Shown here in pieces: positions 27,884 through 39,268 of a DNA stretch of 64,000 nucleotides (position 1 is the stretch's first letter; the number at the start of each line of letters is the position of its first letter). A program made the translations under genes and the position numbers. Below the pieces are notes generated by a model. The model had not been told where the DNA came from, did not search any database, and was given only the letters and a program-made list of their open reading frames with translations. The stretch is from Novosphingobium jiangmenense (GTDB lineage Bacteria > Pseudomonadota > Alphaproteobacteria > Sphingomonadales > Sphingomonadaceae), in the NCBI RefSeq assembly GCF_015694345.1, contig NZ_JADQDC010000002.1:62001-126000 (forward strand), in the 5' to 3' direction.

Positions 27884-28543
27884 GTGCCGGGACGCGCATT
27901 GATCGAGAAACGGCCTTGGCTGGTTGCCAGTCTCATTGCCGGAACGAGTTACTGGCTTGCCGCAAAGGGGCAGGTGCCGGGCCTTTGGCTGATACTGTGG
28001 AAAGGCGCGGGCGTTGGCCTGCTGGCCGCCTATGCCTGGGCGCATCATCCCTCGCGCAGTGCCCACCTGCTGGCGCTGGTCATGGCACTGGGCGCGATTG
28101 GCGACATGGTGCTTGAAGTGGACTTCACCGGCGGTGCCGCTGCATTCTTCGCAGGCCACATTGCCGCGATCGCGCTCTATCTCCGCCACCCCCGCGCCAG
28201 CCTTTCGGTGCTGGACAAGGCCGTGGCGGTGGCATCCGTCATTGGCGTCCCGGCGCTTTCATGGGCGCTGTCGGGGCGCGCGGATGTTGCCAGCTATGCG
28301 CTGCTGCTCGGCGGCATGGCGACGGCGGCCTTTGCCAGCGATTTCCCGCGTCGCCGGGTGGCGCTGGGCGCCGCCATGTTCGTCGTGTCCGATCTGCTGA
28401 TCTTCGCGCGCATGGGACCGCTGGCGCAGAGCGCCATTCCGGACCTGCTGATCTGGCCGCTCTACTACTTCGGCCAGTTCCTGATCTGCACCGGCGTGAT
28501 CGCCACGCTGCGGGGGAGGGGCGAGTTCTCCGCCGCCCGGTAA
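27884..28543 (+). CDS. YhhN family membrane protein (lysoplasmalogenase-like)
   Basis: 219 residues from the GTG at 27884, chosen because GGGAGAAG lies 7 bases upstream; a TTG at 27899 is the alternative. The protein is almost entirely hydrophobic, with about seven or eight membrane segments. It has the conserved acidic residues of the YhhN/TMEM86 family: [17 protein letters not shown] and [12 protein letters not shown]. Animal members hydrolyse lysoplasmalogens; the bacterial substrate is not established. It ends 3 bases before the convergent trpC. Confidence 0.82.
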   Translation: MPGRALIEKRPWLVASLIAGTSYWLAAKGQVPGLWLILWKGAGVGLLAAYAWAHHPSRSAHLLALVMALGAIGDMVLEVDFTGGAAAFFAGHIAAIALYLRHPRASLSVLDKAVAVASVIGVPALSWALSGRADVASYALLLGGMATAAFASDFPRRRVALGAAMFVVSDLLIFARMGPLAQSAIPDLLIWPLYYFGQFLICTGVIATLRGRGEFSAAR

Positions 28544-28546
28544 GGC

Positions 28547-29335
28547 TCAGCCCTGCAGCAGGGCGCGGGTCGCCGCCTCGACATCATCCTGCCGCATCAG
28601 GCTTTCGCCGACCAGGAACGTCCGCGCGCCGCACTTTTCGAGCCGCAGGATGTCCTCGTGGGTGTTGATGCCGCTTTCGGCAACCAGCAAGGTGCCTTCC
28701 GGCGCCAGAGCGGCGAGCCGTTCGGTGGTGCCGAGGTCGGTGACGAAGCGCTTGAGATCGCGGTTGTTCACGCCGATCAGGCGAGACTTCAGGCGGGCGG
28801 CGCGCTCCATTTCCTCCTCGTTGTGCACCTCGACCAGCGCATCCATGCCCTGTTCGCGGGCCGCGGCCTCGATTTCGGCCATCTGCTGGTCCGAAAGGCA
28901 GGCGGCGATGATCAGGATGGCGTCGGCGCCGATCGCGCGCGCTTCAAGGCACTGCCACGGATCGACCATGAAGTCCTTGCGGATCACCGGCAGGGTGCAG
29001 GCGGCGCGGGCTTCGACGAGATAGTCCTCATGGCCGTGAAAATAAGGTGCGTCGGTCAGGATCGAGAGGCACGCCGCACCGCCAGCCTGATAGGCGCGGG
29101 CGTGTTCGGCGGGGCGGAAGTCGGCGCGGATCAGGCCTTTTGATGGGCTTGCCTTCTTGATCTCGGCGATCAGCGCGAAGCCTGAAGCGGCCTTGGCGCG
29201 CAGAGCCGCCTCGAACCCGCGCGGTGCACTCTGGGCGGCAGCGCGATCGGCCAGTTCGGCGACAGTGACGGCAGCCTTGCGCGCGGCCACTTCGCCGCGC
29301 TTGGTCTCGCAGATCTCGGTGAGCTTGTCGGTCAT
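28547..29335 (-). CDS. trpC: Indole-3-glycerol phosphate synthase
   Basis: 262 residues. Converts CdRP to indole-3-glycerol phosphate in tryptophan synthesis. Visible are [15 protein letters not shown] (catalytic Glu and Lys near 52-58), [23 protein letters not shown] and [14 protein letters not shown]. It is the last gene of the ppiD-trpE-trpG-trpD-trpC run, with a 19-base gap after trpD. Confidence 0.97.
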   Translation of the reverse strand: MTDKLTEICETKRGEVAARKAAVTVAELADRAAAQSAPRGFEAALRAKAASGFALIAEIKKASPSKGLIRADFRPAEHARAYQAGGAACLSILTDAPYFHGHEDYLVEARAACTLPVIRKDFMVDPWQCLEARAIGADAILIIAACLSDQQMAEIEAAAREQGMDALVEVHNEEEMERAARLKSRLIGVNNRDLKRFVTDLGTTERLAALAPEGTLLVAESGINTHEDILRLEKCGARTFLVGESLMRQDDVEAATRALLQG

Positions 29336-29354
29336 GGCAGTTGCTTTCGGCTCG

Positions 29355-30344
29355 TCATTTCAGCGCTGCTATCCAGCAATCGAGCAGGGCGTTGGCGAGG
29401 CCCTTGTCGAGGGCTTCGGCGGCTTCTTCTACCCCTTCGTGCCAATCGGCCGCTTCGCCTGCGACGATCAGCGCGGCGGCGGCGTTGAACAGGACGGCGT
29501 TGCGGTAGGGGCCTTCCTCGCCTTGCAGCAAGGCGCGCAGGGCGCGGGCGTTGAAGGCGGCATCGCCACCCCGGATCGCGTCGACCGGCGCGAGCGGCAG
29601 GCCGGCATCGGCGGGCGAGACACGGCGCATAAGGACTTCGCCGCTGCGCACTTCGGCCAGTTCGTTGCCGCCTGCCAGGCTCAGTTCGTCAAGGCCTTCA
29701 TCGCCCGAGATGACCATGCTGTGGTCCGTGCCGAGACGGCGGATGGCTTCGGCATAGATCGGCACGTAGGCCGGTCGGGCGATGCCGACGAGCTGGCGGC
29801 GCACGTTTGCCGGATTGGCCAGCGGCCCCATCAGATTGAAGATCGTGCGGCGGCCCAGCGCCTTGCGGATCGGCATGATCCGGCCCATCGACGGGTGGTG
29901 CCGCGCGGCAAAAAGGAAGCAGATGCCGAGGTCGTTCAGCGTATCCTCGGCGGTCTCGGCCGCGCGATCGAGATTGAGGCCGAGCGCTTCCAGAGTGTCG
30001 GCGGCACCGGCCTTGGAACTGGCGGCGCGGTTGCCGTGCTTGGCGACGGGCACGCCACAGGCTGCGACGACGAGGCTGACGGCGGTGGAGACGTTGAGTG
30101 TATGGTGCCCGTCGCCACCGGTGCCGCAGACATCGATCGCATTGGCTGGCGCGCTCACCGGGATCATGCGGGCGCGCATGGCTCGCGCGGCTCCGGCGAT
30201 TTCGCTGGCGGTCTCGCCACGGTCGCACAGCGCCGTCAGGAACCGGGCAATGGCGTCGTCAGATACGGTGCCGTCGAGAATTGCGGCGAAAGCGGTCTCG
30301 GCCTCGGCTTCCTCGAGCGGGTGCGTAACGTCAGGCAGACTCAT
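29355..30344 (-). CDS. trpD: Anthranilate phosphoribosyltransferase
   Basis: 329 residues from the ATG at 30344, which overlaps the trpG stop (ATGA). Joins anthranilate to PRPP. The PRPP-binding motifs [18 protein letters not shown] and [15 protein letters not shown] are clear, as is [10 protein letters not shown]. The frame is open further upstream, through trpG, but the coupled ATG is the natural start. Confidence 0.97.
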   Translation of the reverse strand: MSLPDVTHPLEEAEAETAFAAILDGTVSDDAIARFLTALCDRGETASEIAGAARAMRARMIPVSAPANAIDVCGTGGDGHHTLNVSTAVSLVVAACGVPVAKHGNRAASSKAGAADTLEALGLNLDRAAETAEDTLNDLGICFLFAARHHPSMGRIMPIRKALGRRTIFNLMGPLANPANVRRQLVGIARPAYVPIYAEAIRRLGTDHSMVISGDEGLDELSLAGGNELAEVRSGEVLMRRVSPADAGLPLAPVDAIRGGDAAFNARALRALLQGEEGPYRNAVLFNAAAALIVAGEAADWHEGVEEAAEALDKGLANALLDCWIAALK

Positions 30345-30928
30345 GCCGGCAACGGGTTGGTCTTGATGCCGCAGAGCTTGAGGAAGTTCGCAACCATCGC
30401 ATGGCCATGTTCGGTGGCAATGCTTTCCGGGTGGAACTGCACGCCGTGGATCGGCAGCGAGGTGTGGCGGAAGCCCATGACATGCGTGTCGTCCGACTGC
30501 GCGTTGACCGCGAGGCAGTCGGGAATGTCGGTAACGATCAGCGAGTGATAGCGCGTGGCGATGAACGGCGAGGGAAGGCCCTCGAACACCCCGGTGCCAT
30601 CGTGTGTGACCGGCGAGGTCTTGCCGTGCATCAGCCCGCCACGCACGACCTTGCCGCCGAAGTACTGCCCGATCGACTGGTGCCCGAGGCACACACCGAG
30701 CAACGGCACCTTTGCATCCGCCGCCGCGCCGACCAGATCAAGGCTGACGCCCGCCTCGTTGGGCGTGCAGGGGCCGGGCGAAAGCAGGAACCCCTGCGCG
30801 CCGGTCCTGATCGCCTGATCGGCGGTGAGCGCATCGTTGCGCACGACCTCAACCTCCGCGCCCATCTCCATCAGGTAGTGGACGAGGTTCCAGGTGAAGC
30901 TGTCGTAGTTGTCGATGACGAGGATCAT
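30341..30928 (-). CDS. trpG: Anthranilate synthase component II (glutamine amidotransferase)
   Basis: 195 residues. Class I glutamine amidotransferase supplying ammonia to TrpE. The triad is visible: Cys in [11 protein letters not shown], and His and Glu in [16 protein letters not shown] and the N-terminal [15 protein letters not shown] are typical. Coupled by 4-base overlaps to trpE upstream and trpD downstream. A p-aminobenzoate role (PabA) cannot be excluded but the operon points to tryptophan. Confidence 0.96.
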   Translation of the reverse strand: MILVIDNYDSFTWNLVHYLMEMGAEVEVVRNDALTADQAIRTGAQGFLLSPGPCTPNEAGVSLDLVGAAADAKVPLLGVCLGHQSIGQYFGGKVVRGGLMHGKTSPVTHDGTGVFEGLPSPFIATRYHSLIVTDIPDCLAVNAQSDDTHVMGFRHTSLPIHGVQFHPESIATEHGHAMVANFLKLCGIKTNPLPA

Positions 30929-32463
30929 TGGCCAAACTTCGGTTCAGTGGCGACGCGGACGGCTTCACGCGCCGCCGCGAACAGGGCGCCGCTCTTCAAT
31001 TCGCATTCGCGCTGTTCGTATTCGGGGTTGCTGTCGGCGACGATGCCGGCGCCTGCCTGGGCATGGAGGACGCCGTCCTTGATCACGCCGGTGCGCAGGA
31101 CGATGCAGCTGTCGACCGAGCCGTCGGGGGCGAAGTAGCCAACGCCGCCGGCGTAGGCACCGCGGGTTTCGGGTTCGAGTTCGGCGATGATCTCGCAGGC
31201 ACGGACCTTGGGCGCGCCGCTGACGGTGCCTGCGGGGAAGCCTGCGAACAGGGCGTCGACGCTGTCAGCCCGGTCGGTGTCGAGCTGGCCGACCACGTTC
31301 GAGACGATGTGCATGACGTGGCTGTAGCGCTCGACCGTGTAGCTTTCGGTGACCTTGACGGTGCCCGCCTTGGCGACGCGGCCGACGTCATTCCGACCGA
31401 GGTCCAGCAGCATCAGGTGCTCGGCGCGCTCCTTGGGGTCGGCGAGCAGGCTTTCCTCGTTGGCGCGGTCTTCCTCCGCCGTCTTGCCGCGGGGGCGCGT
31501 GCCGGCGATCGGGCGGATCGTCACTTCGCCATCGCGGATGCGGACGAGGATTTCCGGGCTCGATCCGGTCAGCGCGAAGCCCGGCATGTCGAGGAAGTAG
31601 AGGAACGGCGAGGGGTTGATGCGGCGCAGCGCGCGGTAGAGCGCGACCGGCGGCAGCGGGAAGGGGGCGGTGAAGCGCTGGGCCAGCACCACCTGGAAGA
31701 TGTCGCCAGCCTCGATGTAGTCCTTTGCGCGGGTAACCATCTGCGCGTAGTTCGTGGCGGGCATGACCGGTTGCGGCGTGACGTCCACGGTCTCGGCAAG
31801 GCGCGCGTCGGCGGGAACCGGGTCGGCCAGCTTGCGCAAGGCGTTGTCGATGCGCTCGGCTGCGGTTTCCAGAAGCCTAGCAGGCTCGCCGCCTTCGGCC
31901 CAGACCGGGGCTATAGCGAAGAGTTCGTCGGAAAGGCGGTCGAACACCAGCACCACGGTGGGGCGGGTGAACAGCATGTCGGGCAGGACGAGGTCGCTCT
32001 GCTCGGCGCGGGGAAGCTTCTCGACGAGGCCGATCGTCTCGTAGCCGAAGTAGCCGACGAGGCAGGCGAGTGCCGAGGGCAGGGCGGCGGGTACGTCGAT
32101 GCGGCACGAGGCGACCAGTGCGCGCAGTTCGGAGAGCGCATCGCCGGGCAGGGGTGCGTAGGCAGCGCGATCATGCCGCCAGATGCGGTTGATCTCGGCG
32201 CTGCGGCCGGTGGCGCGGAAGACGAGGTCGGGATCGATGCCGAGCAGGCTGTAGCGTCCGCGCACTTCGCCGCCCTGCACGGATTCGAGCAGGAAATCGC
32301 CGCGCCCGCTTTCCATCAGCTTGAGCGCGGCGCCGACCGGGGTTTCGGTGTCCACGATCAGCTTGCGCCACACCAGCGCGGGCTTGCCCGACGAAAGCTG
32401 GGCAAGCGCGGCCTGATGGTTCTCGGGAAGGGCGGTGGCAGGTTCGGCGTAAACGGTGGTCAT
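30925..32463 (-). CDS. trpE: Anthranilate synthase component I
   Basis: 512 residues. Converts chorismate to anthranilate using ammonia from TrpG. The N-terminal domain includes [20 protein letters not shown], with the LLES-type Trp feedback-binding motif. The C-terminal chorismate domain has [46 protein letters not shown] and [18 protein letters not shown]. Starts 4 bases after the ppiD stop, so it is read from a promoter upstream of ppiD or inside it. I see no tryptophan-rich leader peptide and no attenuator directly before it. Confidence 0.97.
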   Translation of the reverse strand: MTTVYAEPATALPENHQAALAQLSSGKPALVWRKLIVDTETPVGAALKLMESGRGDFLLESVQGGEVRGRYSLLGIDPDLVFRATGRSAEINRIWRHDRAAYAPLPGDALSELRALVASCRIDVPAALPSALACLVGYFGYETIGLVEKLPRAEQSDLVLPDMLFTRPTVVLVFDRLSDELFAIAPVWAEGGEPARLLETAAERIDNALRKLADPVPADARLAETVDVTPQPVMPATNYAQMVTRAKDYIEAGDIFQVVLAQRFTAPFPLPPVALYRALRRINPSPFLYFLDMPGFALTGSSPEILVRIRDGEVTIRPIAGTRPRGKTAEEDRANEESLLADPKERAEHLMLLDLGRNDVGRVAKAGTVKVTESYTVERYSHVMHIVSNVVGQLDTDRADSVDALFAGFPAGTVSGAPKVRACEIIAELEPETRGAYAGGVGYFAPDGSVDSCIVLRTGVIKDGVLHAQAGAGIVADSNPEYEQRECELKSGALFAAAREAVRVATEPKFGQ

Positions 32464-32467
32464 GGGC

Positions 32468-34408
32468 TTATTGCGCGTTGGCGCCGGTCAGCTGGTCGCG
32501 GACAGCCTTGATCCCGGCCTCGTTGCGTTCAACGCCGATTTCCTTGCGGATGGCGAGGCGGAGCTGCTCGGCAAATTCGCCGCCGGCATCCTGGGCGAAC
32601 GAGCGGGCGGCCTGCTGGAAGACCGGATCGCCGCGCTTGACCTGGCCGAGCACGATTTCCTTGAGCGAGACGAGATACCAGCCTGCACCGCCGGGGCCTT
32701 CGAGGCGCTTGTTGGTGCCCTTGGCCATGGCGAACATCAGCGCGAGCGGCGCCGGGACCTTGCCCTGCATCTGGGTAAGCGCCTGTCGCGGCAGGTCGAC
32801 CGCCTGCGGTGCCGGGAGCGGAGCGCCTGCCAGCTTCAGCGCCTCGGCCAGTGGCGTGCCCTTGTTGAGGGCAGCGAGGATCTTGTCGGACGCAGCGCGC
32901 GCCTTGGCCGAGCCCTGCTGGACGGCCCAATCACGGGCAACTGCCTGCCGGATCTGGTCCAGCGGGGCGGGCGTTGCGGCATCGATGCGTCCGGCATCGA
33001 AGATCGCGAACTTCTCGCCCGGCTTGATCTCGGTCAGCTGTGCCTCGCCCTCGCGCTCCATGGAGAATGCCGCCTGGACGAGCGGAGCGAGATCGGCTGC
33101 GACCTTTTCACCCGGCTTGCCGAAGACGCTGCCGTCAGCGGTAAGCGAAGGAGTGCTGGCGATGGTGAGGTTGAGGGTCTGGGCAATGTCGGCAAGGCCG
33201 GTGCCGTTGTCGATCTCCTGTTCGACTTGCGCCGCAAGATCGGACAGCGCGGCGCGGCGCTTTTCGAGCGTGATGGCCGCAACGATCTCGGGCTTGGCCT
33301 GTTCCAGCGTCTTGCCGGCGTTGCGCTTGACCGAATCGACCTTGATCACGTGCCAGCCGAGGCCGGACTTGGCCGGAGCGGCCAGCGCTCCCGAAGCGGC
33401 GGCAAAGGCGGCGTCTGCCACCGCGCGCGAAGTCTGACCGGCAAGCGCTTCGCGGGTCTGGTCGGCGAGCTTGCTGGGCACGAGGCCCTTGGTGCGTGCG
33501 GCATTGTCGAGCGAACCGCCCGTGCCGACTTCGGCGGCAAGCGCCTTGGCGGCGGCTTCGGTCGGCACGATCACCTGGGTGACCGAGCGCTGTTCGGACG
33601 CGGAATAGACCCCGGCGTTGAGCTTGTAGCGCGCGGCGACTTCGGCGTCGGTGGGGGCCGCGACGGTCTTCAGGCTGGCTTCGTCGACCACGACATAGCG
33701 GATCGTGCGGCGCTCGGGTTGCATGTAGCGGGCCTGATTGGCCTGATAGAACGATGCCAGCGTTGCCGCGTCGGGCGGCGACGCAGGCGCAAAGGCCAGG
33801 GACGGGATCGAGACGATCGTGCCGATGCGCTTCTCGGTAAGGAGTGCGGCATAACGCTGCACTGCCTCGTCTGCCATCTGCGCGCCAAAGGCGGCGGGGA
33901 GCAGGACCTGGCGGGCAATCAGGCGCTGGCCGATGTCCTGGCGCACGTCCTTGTCGGTGAGACCGCGCTGGACGAGCAGCTGCTCGTAGGCCGACTGGCT
34001 GAACTTGCCGTCGGGACCCTGGAAGGCGGGTATCTTGGTGATCTCGCTGTCGATCAGGCGGTCACCGGCAACGACGCCGTGTTCGCGGCCCCACTCGCTC
34101 ATCGCCAGACGGTCGGTCAGGCCGGTGAGCACGGTATCGAGACCGCCGGCGTCGATGAACTGCTTCATCGTCAGGCCCGGCTGATTCTGGCGCTCCTGCT
34201 CGAGCGCATTGGTCAGCGCCTTGCCCAGTTCACCGGTGCCGACCCGGCTCGAGCCGACCTTGGCAGCGCGATCTCCGCCGGCGATGCCGCCGAAACCGCT
34301 GCCCGTCACGTCGGCGCTGGCAAACGCCAGGGCGATCAGGCCAAGGAAGATCAGGGCAAGGGCAACGCCGATGCGGGACTTCAGGAACGAGCGGAAAAAG
34401 CCGAGCAT
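32468..34408 (-). CDS. ppiD: Peptidylprolyl isomerase PpiD-like (SurA N-terminal domain)
   Basis: 646 residues from the ATG at 34408: MLGFFRSFLKSRIGVALALI followed by a single membrane span (about 10-33), then a large periplasmic part. The region around ELGKALTNALEQERQNQPGL is the SurA_N-like chaperone domain. The parvulin-type PPIC domain lies in the middle (SASEQRSVTQVIVPTEAAAKAL to LGWHVIKVDSVKR). It helps fold outer-membrane and periplasmic proteins at the Sec exit. First gene of the run that continues into trpEGDC. The symbol follows architecture; functional equivalence to E. coli PpiD is assumed. Confidence 0.88.
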   Translation of the reverse strand: MLGFFRSFLKSRIGVALALIFLGLIALAFASADVTGSGFGGIAGGDRAAKVGSSRVGTGELGKALTNALEQERQNQPGLTMKQFIDAGGLDTVLTGLTDRLAMSEWGREHGVVAGDRLIDSEITKIPAFQGPDGKFSQSAYEQLLVQRGLTDKDVRQDIGQRLIARQVLLPAAFGAQMADEAVQRYAALLTEKRIGTIVSIPSLAFAPASPPDAATLASFYQANQARYMQPERRTIRYVVVDEASLKTVAAPTDAEVAARYKLNAGVYSASEQRSVTQVIVPTEAAAKALAAEVGTGGSLDNAARTKGLVPSKLADQTREALAGQTSRAVADAAFAAASGALAAPAKSGLGWHVIKVDSVKRNAGKTLEQAKPEIVAAITLEKRRAALSDLAAQVEQEIDNGTGLADIAQTLNLTIASTPSLTADGSVFGKPGEKVAADLAPLVQAAFSMEREGEAQLTEIKPGEKFAIFDAGRIDAATPAPLDQIRQAVARDWAVQQGSAKARAASDKILAALNKGTPLAEALKLAGAPLPAPQAVDLPRQALTQMQGKVPAPLALMFAMAKGTNKRLEGPGGAGWYLVSLKEIVLGQVKRGDPVFQQAARSFAQDAGGEFAEQLRLAIRKEIGVERNEAGIKAVRDQLTGANAQ

Positions 34409-34705
34409 TTTGCGGTTTGTCGTCTCTTGTCTGGGCGCGTCGCATAGCGGGACGGGCGCACCCCAGTGGGTTCGGAATGGCGATGCCTTAGGGGGCAAAC
34501 GCAATTCCCGCAATGGCCGCGTAGGTGGGGCGAGGAGGTGCGATGTGTCCGGGCGCACCGAAACGATTTCCCGCCTTATGCGATCAGGCGTTTTGCAGAA
34601 TCGCTCGGGGTTTGTTAGCCGCCACCCGAATCCGGACGTCCGAGGCAGCGGACTCGTCGGGCAAATATCGATTGCATCAGGGAATTTCAGGGGAACTGGC
34701 CGCTT
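34409..34705. other. Divergent intergenic region, ppiD/tpiA
   Basis: 297 bases between divergent starts. It must hold the promoter of ppiD-trpEGDC and that of tpiA. I see no tRNA, leader peptide or strong hairpin, and no -35/-10 pair I would defend. Confidence 0.5.
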
Positions 34706-35476
34706 ATGCCGCATCGTCCTTACATCGTGGGCAACTGGAAGATGAACGGGAGCCGGGCCATGCTGTCCGAGGCGCGCGCGATCGACCGGGCAGCGGGTCG
34801 CTATCCCGACGTGCAGGTGGCGCTGGCGCCGCCGTTTACGCTGATCGGCGCCCTGCGCGAGGCCGTGACGGCGATGGGCGTCGGCGGGCAGGACTGCCAC
34901 GTCAATGCCAAGGGCGCGCATACCGGTGATGTCTCTGCGCCGATGCTGGTCGATACCGGCGCCGACTTCGTGATTGTGGGGCACAGCGAGCGCCGCAAGG
35001 ATCACGGCGAGAGCGATGCGGTGATCCGGGCCAAGGCCGAGGCGGCGCTGGCTGCCGGGCTTGGCATCATCGTCTGTGTTGGCGAGACTCTGGACGAGCG
35101 CGATGCCGGCAAGGCCGAGGCGGTGGTTTCCGGGCAAGTCGATGGTTCGCTGCCGCAGGGCGATGCAGCCGCCGAGGCTGTCGCTGGCGGCAAGGTGGCC
35201 GTGGCTTACGAACCGGTCTGGGCGATCGGCACCGGGCGCGTTGCCGAAGTCGCCGACGTTGTCGCGATGCATGCCGCGATCCGTGAGCGACTGCTGGCGC
35301 TTTATGGCGAGGCCGGGGCCAAGGTGCGCATTCTCTATGGCGGTTCGGTCAATGCCGGAAATGCTGCAGATCTGCTTGCGGCAGAAGGCGTCGGCGGAGC
35401 ACTGGTCGGCGGCGCGAGCCTGACGGCCGAGGCCTTCCTGCCGATCGTGGCAGCTGCCGGATCGGGCGAGGCCTGA
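34706..35476 (+). CDS. tpiA: Triosephosphate isomerase
   Basis: 256 residues. Interconverts dihydroxyacetone phosphate and glyceraldehyde 3-phosphate. Signature segments are IVGNWKMNGSRAM (catalytic Lys), VGHSERRKDHGE (catalytic His) and VAYEPVWAIGTGRVA (catalytic Glu and loop 6), ending with ILYGGSVNAGNA. AGGGGAA about 11 bases upstream of the ATG is the likely ribosome-binding site. secG follows 92 bases later. Confidence 0.97.
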   Translation: MPHRPYIVGNWKMNGSRAMLSEARAIDRAAGRYPDVQVALAPPFTLIGALREAVTAMGVGGQDCHVNAKGAHTGDVSAPMLVDTGADFVIVGHSERRKDHGESDAVIRAKAEAALAAGLGIIVCVGETLDERDAGKAEAVVSGQVDGSLPQGDAAAEAVAGGKVAVAYEPVWAIGTGRVAEVADVVAMHAAIRERLLALYGEAGAKVRILYGGSVNAGNAADLLAAEGVGGALVGGASLTAEAFLPIVAAAGSGEA

Positions 35477-35568
35477 GGCATCGAGGCAACGCGGCGGGTT
35501 GCACGATCGGGCCGCCGCGCCTACATGGCCGCTAAATCCAGCGCGGTTCCGCGCATGAGGTGTGATTC

Positions 35569-35973
35569 ATGTCGTTGTTCATTTTTCTTACCGTGGTCCA
35601 GGCCATCGTTGCCGCACTGCTTGTGGTGGTGATCCTGATGCAGAAGTCCGAAGGCGGCGGCCTCGGCGTTGGCGGCAGCCCGGCGGGCTTCATGTCGGCA
35701 CGCGGCGCGGCCGACTTCATGACCCGGTTGACGACGATTCTCGCCACAGCCTTCGTGGTCCTGAGCGTTGTTCTGGCGGCACTGGCCGTCGGCACGACCT
35801 CGAGCCGCAAGATCGACACTTCGCTTGAGCGGACCGCACCGATCCAGAACGCACCGGCTGCCGATCCGCTCGCTCCTGCGCAGGGCGGTCAGCCCGCTCA
35901 GGCTCCTGCTGCGGCGCCTGCGCCACAGCAGGCCCCGGCCAATGATCCGCTGAAGGGCGCGGCCGGACAGTAA
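35569..35973 (+). CDS. secG: Preprotein translocase subunit SecG
   Basis: 134 residues. Two membrane helices (about 2-21 and 55-76) flank the conserved cytoplasmic loop VVILMQKSEGGGLGVGGSPA. A Pro/Ala/Gln-rich C-terminal tail of about 45 residues extends it beyond the minimal family length, as is common in alphaproteobacteria. It is the auxiliary subunit of the SecYEG channel. tpiA-secG-pyrG is a frequent alphaproteobacterial order. GAGGTG precedes the ATG. Confidence 0.94.
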   Translation: MSLFIFLTVVQAIVAALLVVVILMQKSEGGGLGVGGSPAGFMSARGAADFMTRLTTILATAFVVLSVVLAALAVGTTSSRKIDTSLERTAPIQNAPAADPLAPAQGGQPAQAPAAAPAPQQAPANDPLKGAAGQ

Positions 35974-36113
35974 TTCCATAACCGCGACGCGGCAGGCCGA
36001 CCCGCTTCCTACTGGTTGCGGGCCGGTTTTCGTGTTGCGTTCGTTTCCGGCCTGTGGATTTGCGACAAGATTGCAGTCGCAACCGCTTGCCTATTTGCAA
36101 CCTCTGACGCTAA

Positions 36114-37757
<1,644 letters not shown>

Positions 37758-37828
37758 ATCCCCTAAAGGGACTGGTCAGCGCGTAGTTTCCCTGATTATC
37801 TGCGCGGCAGATATTGGGGGACCTCGTG

Positions 37829-38518
37829 ATGGATGCGGCAAAGCTTGCCGAAGCACTTACCGCACAAAGCCTGTTCGCCGATTGCGAGCCTGCCGAGCTT
37901 TCGGACATCATCGCGCGGGGGCAGGTCCGGCAGTTCAAGCCGGGTCAGGAACTCATGGCGCAGGGCGAGGAGGGCAAGACGCTCTTCATCGTGCTCAAGG
38001 GCCTCGCCCGCGTCAGCATGGTGGCCGCCAACGGACGCGAGATCATTCTCGATTACGCCGAACCGGGCCACGTGCTGGGCGAGATCGCGTTTCTTGATGG
38101 GGGGGACCGCACGGCGACCGTCGAGGCGATCGAGCCGGTCGAGGCGCTGATCCTGACGCGCGGTGCGTTTGCGGACATCATCGAGAAGCATCAAGGACTC
38201 GCCCTGCGCCTGCTCAAGGCCATGGCGCGCAGGCTGCGGCAGAACAACGCGGTAATCGAGGCCGATCGCGCCTATACCTCCGGCCCGAGGCTCGCCCGCT
38301 TCCTGCTGCGCCTGATGATGGGCGACAATACCGAGGCCGGGAACCAGCTGAAGATCGCACTGAGTCAGGGCGAACTCGGCAACTTCGCGGGCATGTCACG
38401 CGAGCAGATCAACCGCCAGCTTTCGGCGTGGGTCGACAATGGTATCGTGGCGTTGAAGGGCGGGCGCGTGACGATCCTCGACCGCGAGGCGCTGGTGGAC
38501 GTGGCCGAGGCCTGGTGA
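37829..38518 (+). CDS. Crp/Fnr family transcriptional regulator
   Basis: 229 residues from the ATG at 37829 (a GTG directly before it is possible; GGGGG lies upstream). The N-terminal cyclic-nucleotide-binding beta barrel spans about 10-125 (KPGQELMAQGEEGKTLFIVL, GEIAFLDGGDRTATVEA). The C-terminal winged helix contains LSQGELGNFAGMSREQINRQL, the recognition helix. There are no N-terminal Cys clusters like those of FNR, so oxygen sensing through an iron-sulfur cluster is unlikely. The ligand is unknown. A repeat element separates it from the convergent hsp20. Confidence 0.9.
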   Translation: MDAAKLAEALTAQSLFADCEPAELSDIIARGQVRQFKPGQELMAQGEEGKTLFIVLKGLARVSMVAANGREIILDYAEPGHVLGEIAFLDGGDRTATVEAIEPVEALILTRGAFADIIEKHQGLALRLLKAMARRLRQNNAVIEADRAYTSGPRLARFLLRLMMGDNTEAGNQLKIALSQGELGNFAGMSREQINRQLSAWVDNGIVALKGGRVTILDREALVDVAEAW

Positions 38519-38531
38519 CGTGATGGCAGGG

Positions 38532-38615
38532 TGCCCACCCCGCTGCGACTAACGCTTCTTTCAGAAGCGCAAGTCTCGCTCCCCTCCCGCAAGCGGGAGG
38601 GGTTGGGGGTGGGCA
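38532..38615. repeat. Palindromic intergenic repeat, copy A
   Basis: About 84 bases bounded by short terminal inverted repeats (TGCCCACCCC at the left, GGGGTGGGCA at the right). Inside is a perfect 10-bp hairpin (38581-38590 with 38593-38602) and a second small hairpin at 38553-38569. The left 23 bases and right 30 bases are nearly identical to copy B at 41196-41276. It lies between two convergent genes and may double as a terminator. Confidence 0.8.
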
Positions 38616-38632
38616 TGCCCTTTTAGCTTCGA

Positions 38633-39094
38633 TCAGGCGGCGGCGGTGTTGTCGCCTTCGATCACCTTGAGCTGGTTCTGGGCGCCGATCAGCACCTTCT
38701 TCGGCTTCATCGCCTCGGGCACTTCGCGCACGAGGTCGATGGTCAGGAGGCCGTCGGCAAGGTCGGCAGCTTCGACGCGGACGAAGTCAGCCAGTTCGAA
38801 GCGGCGTTCGAAACCGCGGTTGGCGATGCCGACGTGCAGGTATTCGCGATCCTGCGGTTCGGGGCGCTGGCCCTTGACCACGAGCAGGTTCTGCTGGGCG
38901 GTGATGTCGATATCCTCGGGCTTGAACCCGGCGACGGCCAGCGTGATGCGATAGGCATCCTCGCCGCTGCGCTCGATGTTGAAGGGAGGATAGTTGTCGC
39001 CGGCATTGGCGCGGGCCTGGCGTTCGAGCAGGTCGAACAGGCGATCGAAGCCCACGGTGGTGCGGCGATAGGGGGTGAAATCGAAACGGTTCAT
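38633..39094 (-). CDS. Small heat shock protein, Hsp20/IbpA family
   Basis: 153 residues from the ATG at 39094. Begins MNRFDFTPYRRTTVGFDRLF as in IbpA-like proteins. The alpha-crystallin domain runs from about 35 to 125: YPPFNIERSGEDAYRITLAV, VAGFKPEDIDITA, the LVVKG strand and RGFERRFELADFV. An ATP-independent holdase that keeps unfolded proteins soluble under heat stress. Its 5' untranslated region forms a ROSE-like hairpin (separate entry), which would explain heat-induced translation. Confidence 0.94.
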   Translation of the reverse strand: MNRFDFTPYRRTTVGFDRLFDLLERQARANAGDNYPPFNIERSGEDAYRITLAVAGFKPEDIDITAQQNLLVVKGQRPEPQDREYLHVGIANRGFERRFELADFVRVEAADLADGLLTIDLVREVPEAMKPKKVLIGAQNQLKVIEGDNTAAA

Positions 39095-39124
39095 GGCAAT
39101 ATCCTCTTGATGAGCAATCTGCAC
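39095..39124 (-). promoter_or_regulatory. ROSE-like RNA thermometer before hsp20
   Basis: In the mRNA, UUGCUC pairs with GAGGAUA across an AUCAA loop, burying the Shine-Dalgarno AGAGGA just before the AUG. The paired core has a G opposite G and a U opposite U within UUGCU/AGGAU. This is the mismatch pattern established for ROSE elements of alphaproteobacterial small heat shock genes. Further pairs (GCAGA region with UUGCC region) extend the stem. Confidence 0.6.
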
Positions 39125-39268
39125 TTGCCTTTGCGAACCCGGAACCCGGCGTGCGCATCGGCGGTTTTACGGTCTTCTTCGTGATCACGCCCGACTTGCG
39201 GCGCATGACACGAAAACCCATGTGTGTTAGCGAAAACCGCATTTCAAGACCCCAGTCAGAGGTACCCG

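Noticed and set aside
32464..32467. trp leader peptide or attenuator before trpE
   Set aside because: Only 4 bases separate ppiD and trpE, leaving no room for one.
32456..34447. 663-codon open frame antisense to ppiD, and a similar 527-codon frame (30928-32511) antisense to trpE
   Set aside because: Both mirror conserved genes and carry no domain or ribosome-binding site.
35477..35568. Hairpin between tpiA and secG as a terminator
   Set aside because: GCGGCGG/CCGCCGC can pair but no T-tract follows, so it is at best a weak processing or stabilising hairpin.
38532..38615. CRISPR-like repeats
   Set aside because: Only two copies exist, 2.7 kb apart, with palindromic structure; no regular spacing or cas genes.
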